From the NCBI GenBank assembly GCA_018666235.1, contig JABJAB010000116.1, positions 1 through 5,410 of the forward strand: DNA of 5,410 bases, read 5' to 3'. Below are positions 5,186 through 5,410 of the stretch, one piece after another. Under the pieces are notes generated by a model. It saw only the letters and a list, made by a program, of their open reading frames with translations. It was not told the origin of the DNA and did no database searches. This DNA comes from Ilumatobacter sp. GTDB taxonomy: Bacteria; Actinomycetota; Acidimicrobiia; Acidimicrobiales; Ilumatobacteraceae. Made by a program: the position numbers and the translations under genes. How positions within the stretch are numbered: the stretch's first letter is position 1; the number at the start of each line of letters is the position of its first letter.

Positions 5186-5304
5186 GTGTTAGCTGATTGA
5201 CAGGCAATTTGACTGGGACACTTTGGTTATCCTCGGTTGGCAATTGGGAACGGGCCAGATGGCTCTATCCTTGCGCGTACACGTGCGAGTTTCCTCGTGC
5301 GCCC
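5186..5304. repeat. 119-bp direct repeat, copy 2 (leader of tRNA-Lys)
   Basis: This copy ends directly against the first base of the tRNA-Lys gene at 5306, with one base between. It starts with GTGTTAGCTGATTGACAGGC and carries two TTGAC words 12 bases apart (5197 and 5209), followed by GGGACACTTT. It keeps a promoter-like pair that copy 1 has lost. The distance between the same points in the two copies is 925 bases, so recombination between them would remove the small membrane gene. Confidence 0.9.
5244..5271 (+). promoter_or_regulatory. Candidate tRNA-Lys promoter (TTGGGA - 16 - TATCCT)
   Basis: TTGGGA (5244-5249) and TATCCT (5266-5271) are spaced 16 bases apart. A transcript would start near 5278, giving a leader of about 28 bases before the tRNA. 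TATCCT also occurs at 5228-5233, but no -35 box stands at a usual distance from it. In copy 1 the box at the matching position is TCTGCT, which suggests that copy no longer drives transcription. Confidence 0.4.
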
Positions 5305-5305
5305 T

Positions 5306-5377
5306 GCCTCTCTAGCTCAATGGTAGAGCAGTGGACTTTTAATCCATTGGTTCTGGGTTCGAGCCCCAGGGGAGGCA
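5306..5377 (+). tRNA. tRNA-Lys (anticodon UUU)
   Basis: The 72-base gene folds as a full cloverleaf. The acceptor stem is GCCTCTC with GGGAGGC (one G-U pair). The D arm is GCTC-AATGGTA-GAGC and the anticodon arm is GTGGA-CTTTTAA-TCCAT (first pair G-U). The variable loop is TGGTT, the T arm is CTGGG-TTCGAGC-CCCAG, and the discriminator base is A. The anticodon TTT reads the lysine codons AAA and AAG. The 3' CCA is not encoded and must be added after transcription. The gene stands directly behind repeat copy 2. tRNA genes are common integration sites, which fits the accessory look of the region to its left. Confidence 0.96.
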
Positions 5378-5410
5378 CTCACGCCGCAAGAGCATCACGG
5401 ACATGCTCGA

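Noticed and set aside
4938..5192. An 84-codon rightward frame left of the tRNA
   Set aside because: Low-complexity G/P/S/R composition, no ribosome binding site, and it runs through the hairpins into the repeat.
5028..5243. Leftward frame sharing DNQSVPVKLPVNQ with the stretch upstream of the Bax inhibitor-1 gene
   Set aside because: The shared peptide is only the translation of the DNA repeat. There is no ribosome binding site and the rest has no protein-like pattern.
5379..5410. End of a leftward gene (residues EHVRDALAA then stop) or a hairpin terminator GAGCAT-N7-ATGCTC after the tRNA
   Set aside because: Only nine codons are visible at the window edge. The hairpin has six pairs and no T-run in view. 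Both readings are plausible but neither can be supported.

Overview
The window reads as chromosomal DNA of a high-GC actinobacterium. An Acidimicrobiia (Ilumatobacter-like) source fits best. The pointers are a secreted protein with the 'SPERVLDTR' motif common in that class, an actinobacterial-style Bax inhibitor-1/YccA protein, GC-rich codon use, and several genes whose start codon sits just after a TAnnnT -10 box with no room for a ribosome binding site (leaderless transcription). The taxonomic placement is inference; no marker gene is present.

Left part (1-730): two leftward genes. A short SCP2-like reading frame starts at 628. Its continuation looks frameshifted and ends at 299, where TGA overlaps the ATG of a secreted-protein gene that runs off the left edge. 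A divergent promoter region at about 629-730 separates them from the rightward genes.

Middle (731-3344): three rightward genes. They encode an exported CapA-family metallophosphatase-like protein, an M14 (MpaA-like) zinc carboxypeptidase whose export signal seems to begin at a non-standard ATC codon, and a thioredoxin with an N-terminal zinc ribbon. CapA-family and MpaA-like enzymes are both linked to gamma-glutamyl material or the cell envelope, so the pair may act on the envelope.

Right part (3362-5410): a leftward Bax inhibitor-1/YccA membrane protein converges on the thioredoxin gene. Beyond its start lies a 119-bp direct repeat (4261-4379 and 5186-5304, about 93% identical by hand alignment). 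Its second copy forms the leader of a tRNA-Lys(UUU) gene. Between the copies is a distinctly lower-GC gene (about 51% by hand count) for an unrecognised 118-residue membrane protein, plus about 300 bp of hairpin-containing sequence without a convincing gene. This repeat-bounded segment next to a tRNA is the most likely accessory or recently acquired part of the window. No transposase, integrase, CRISPR array or rRNA is visible.
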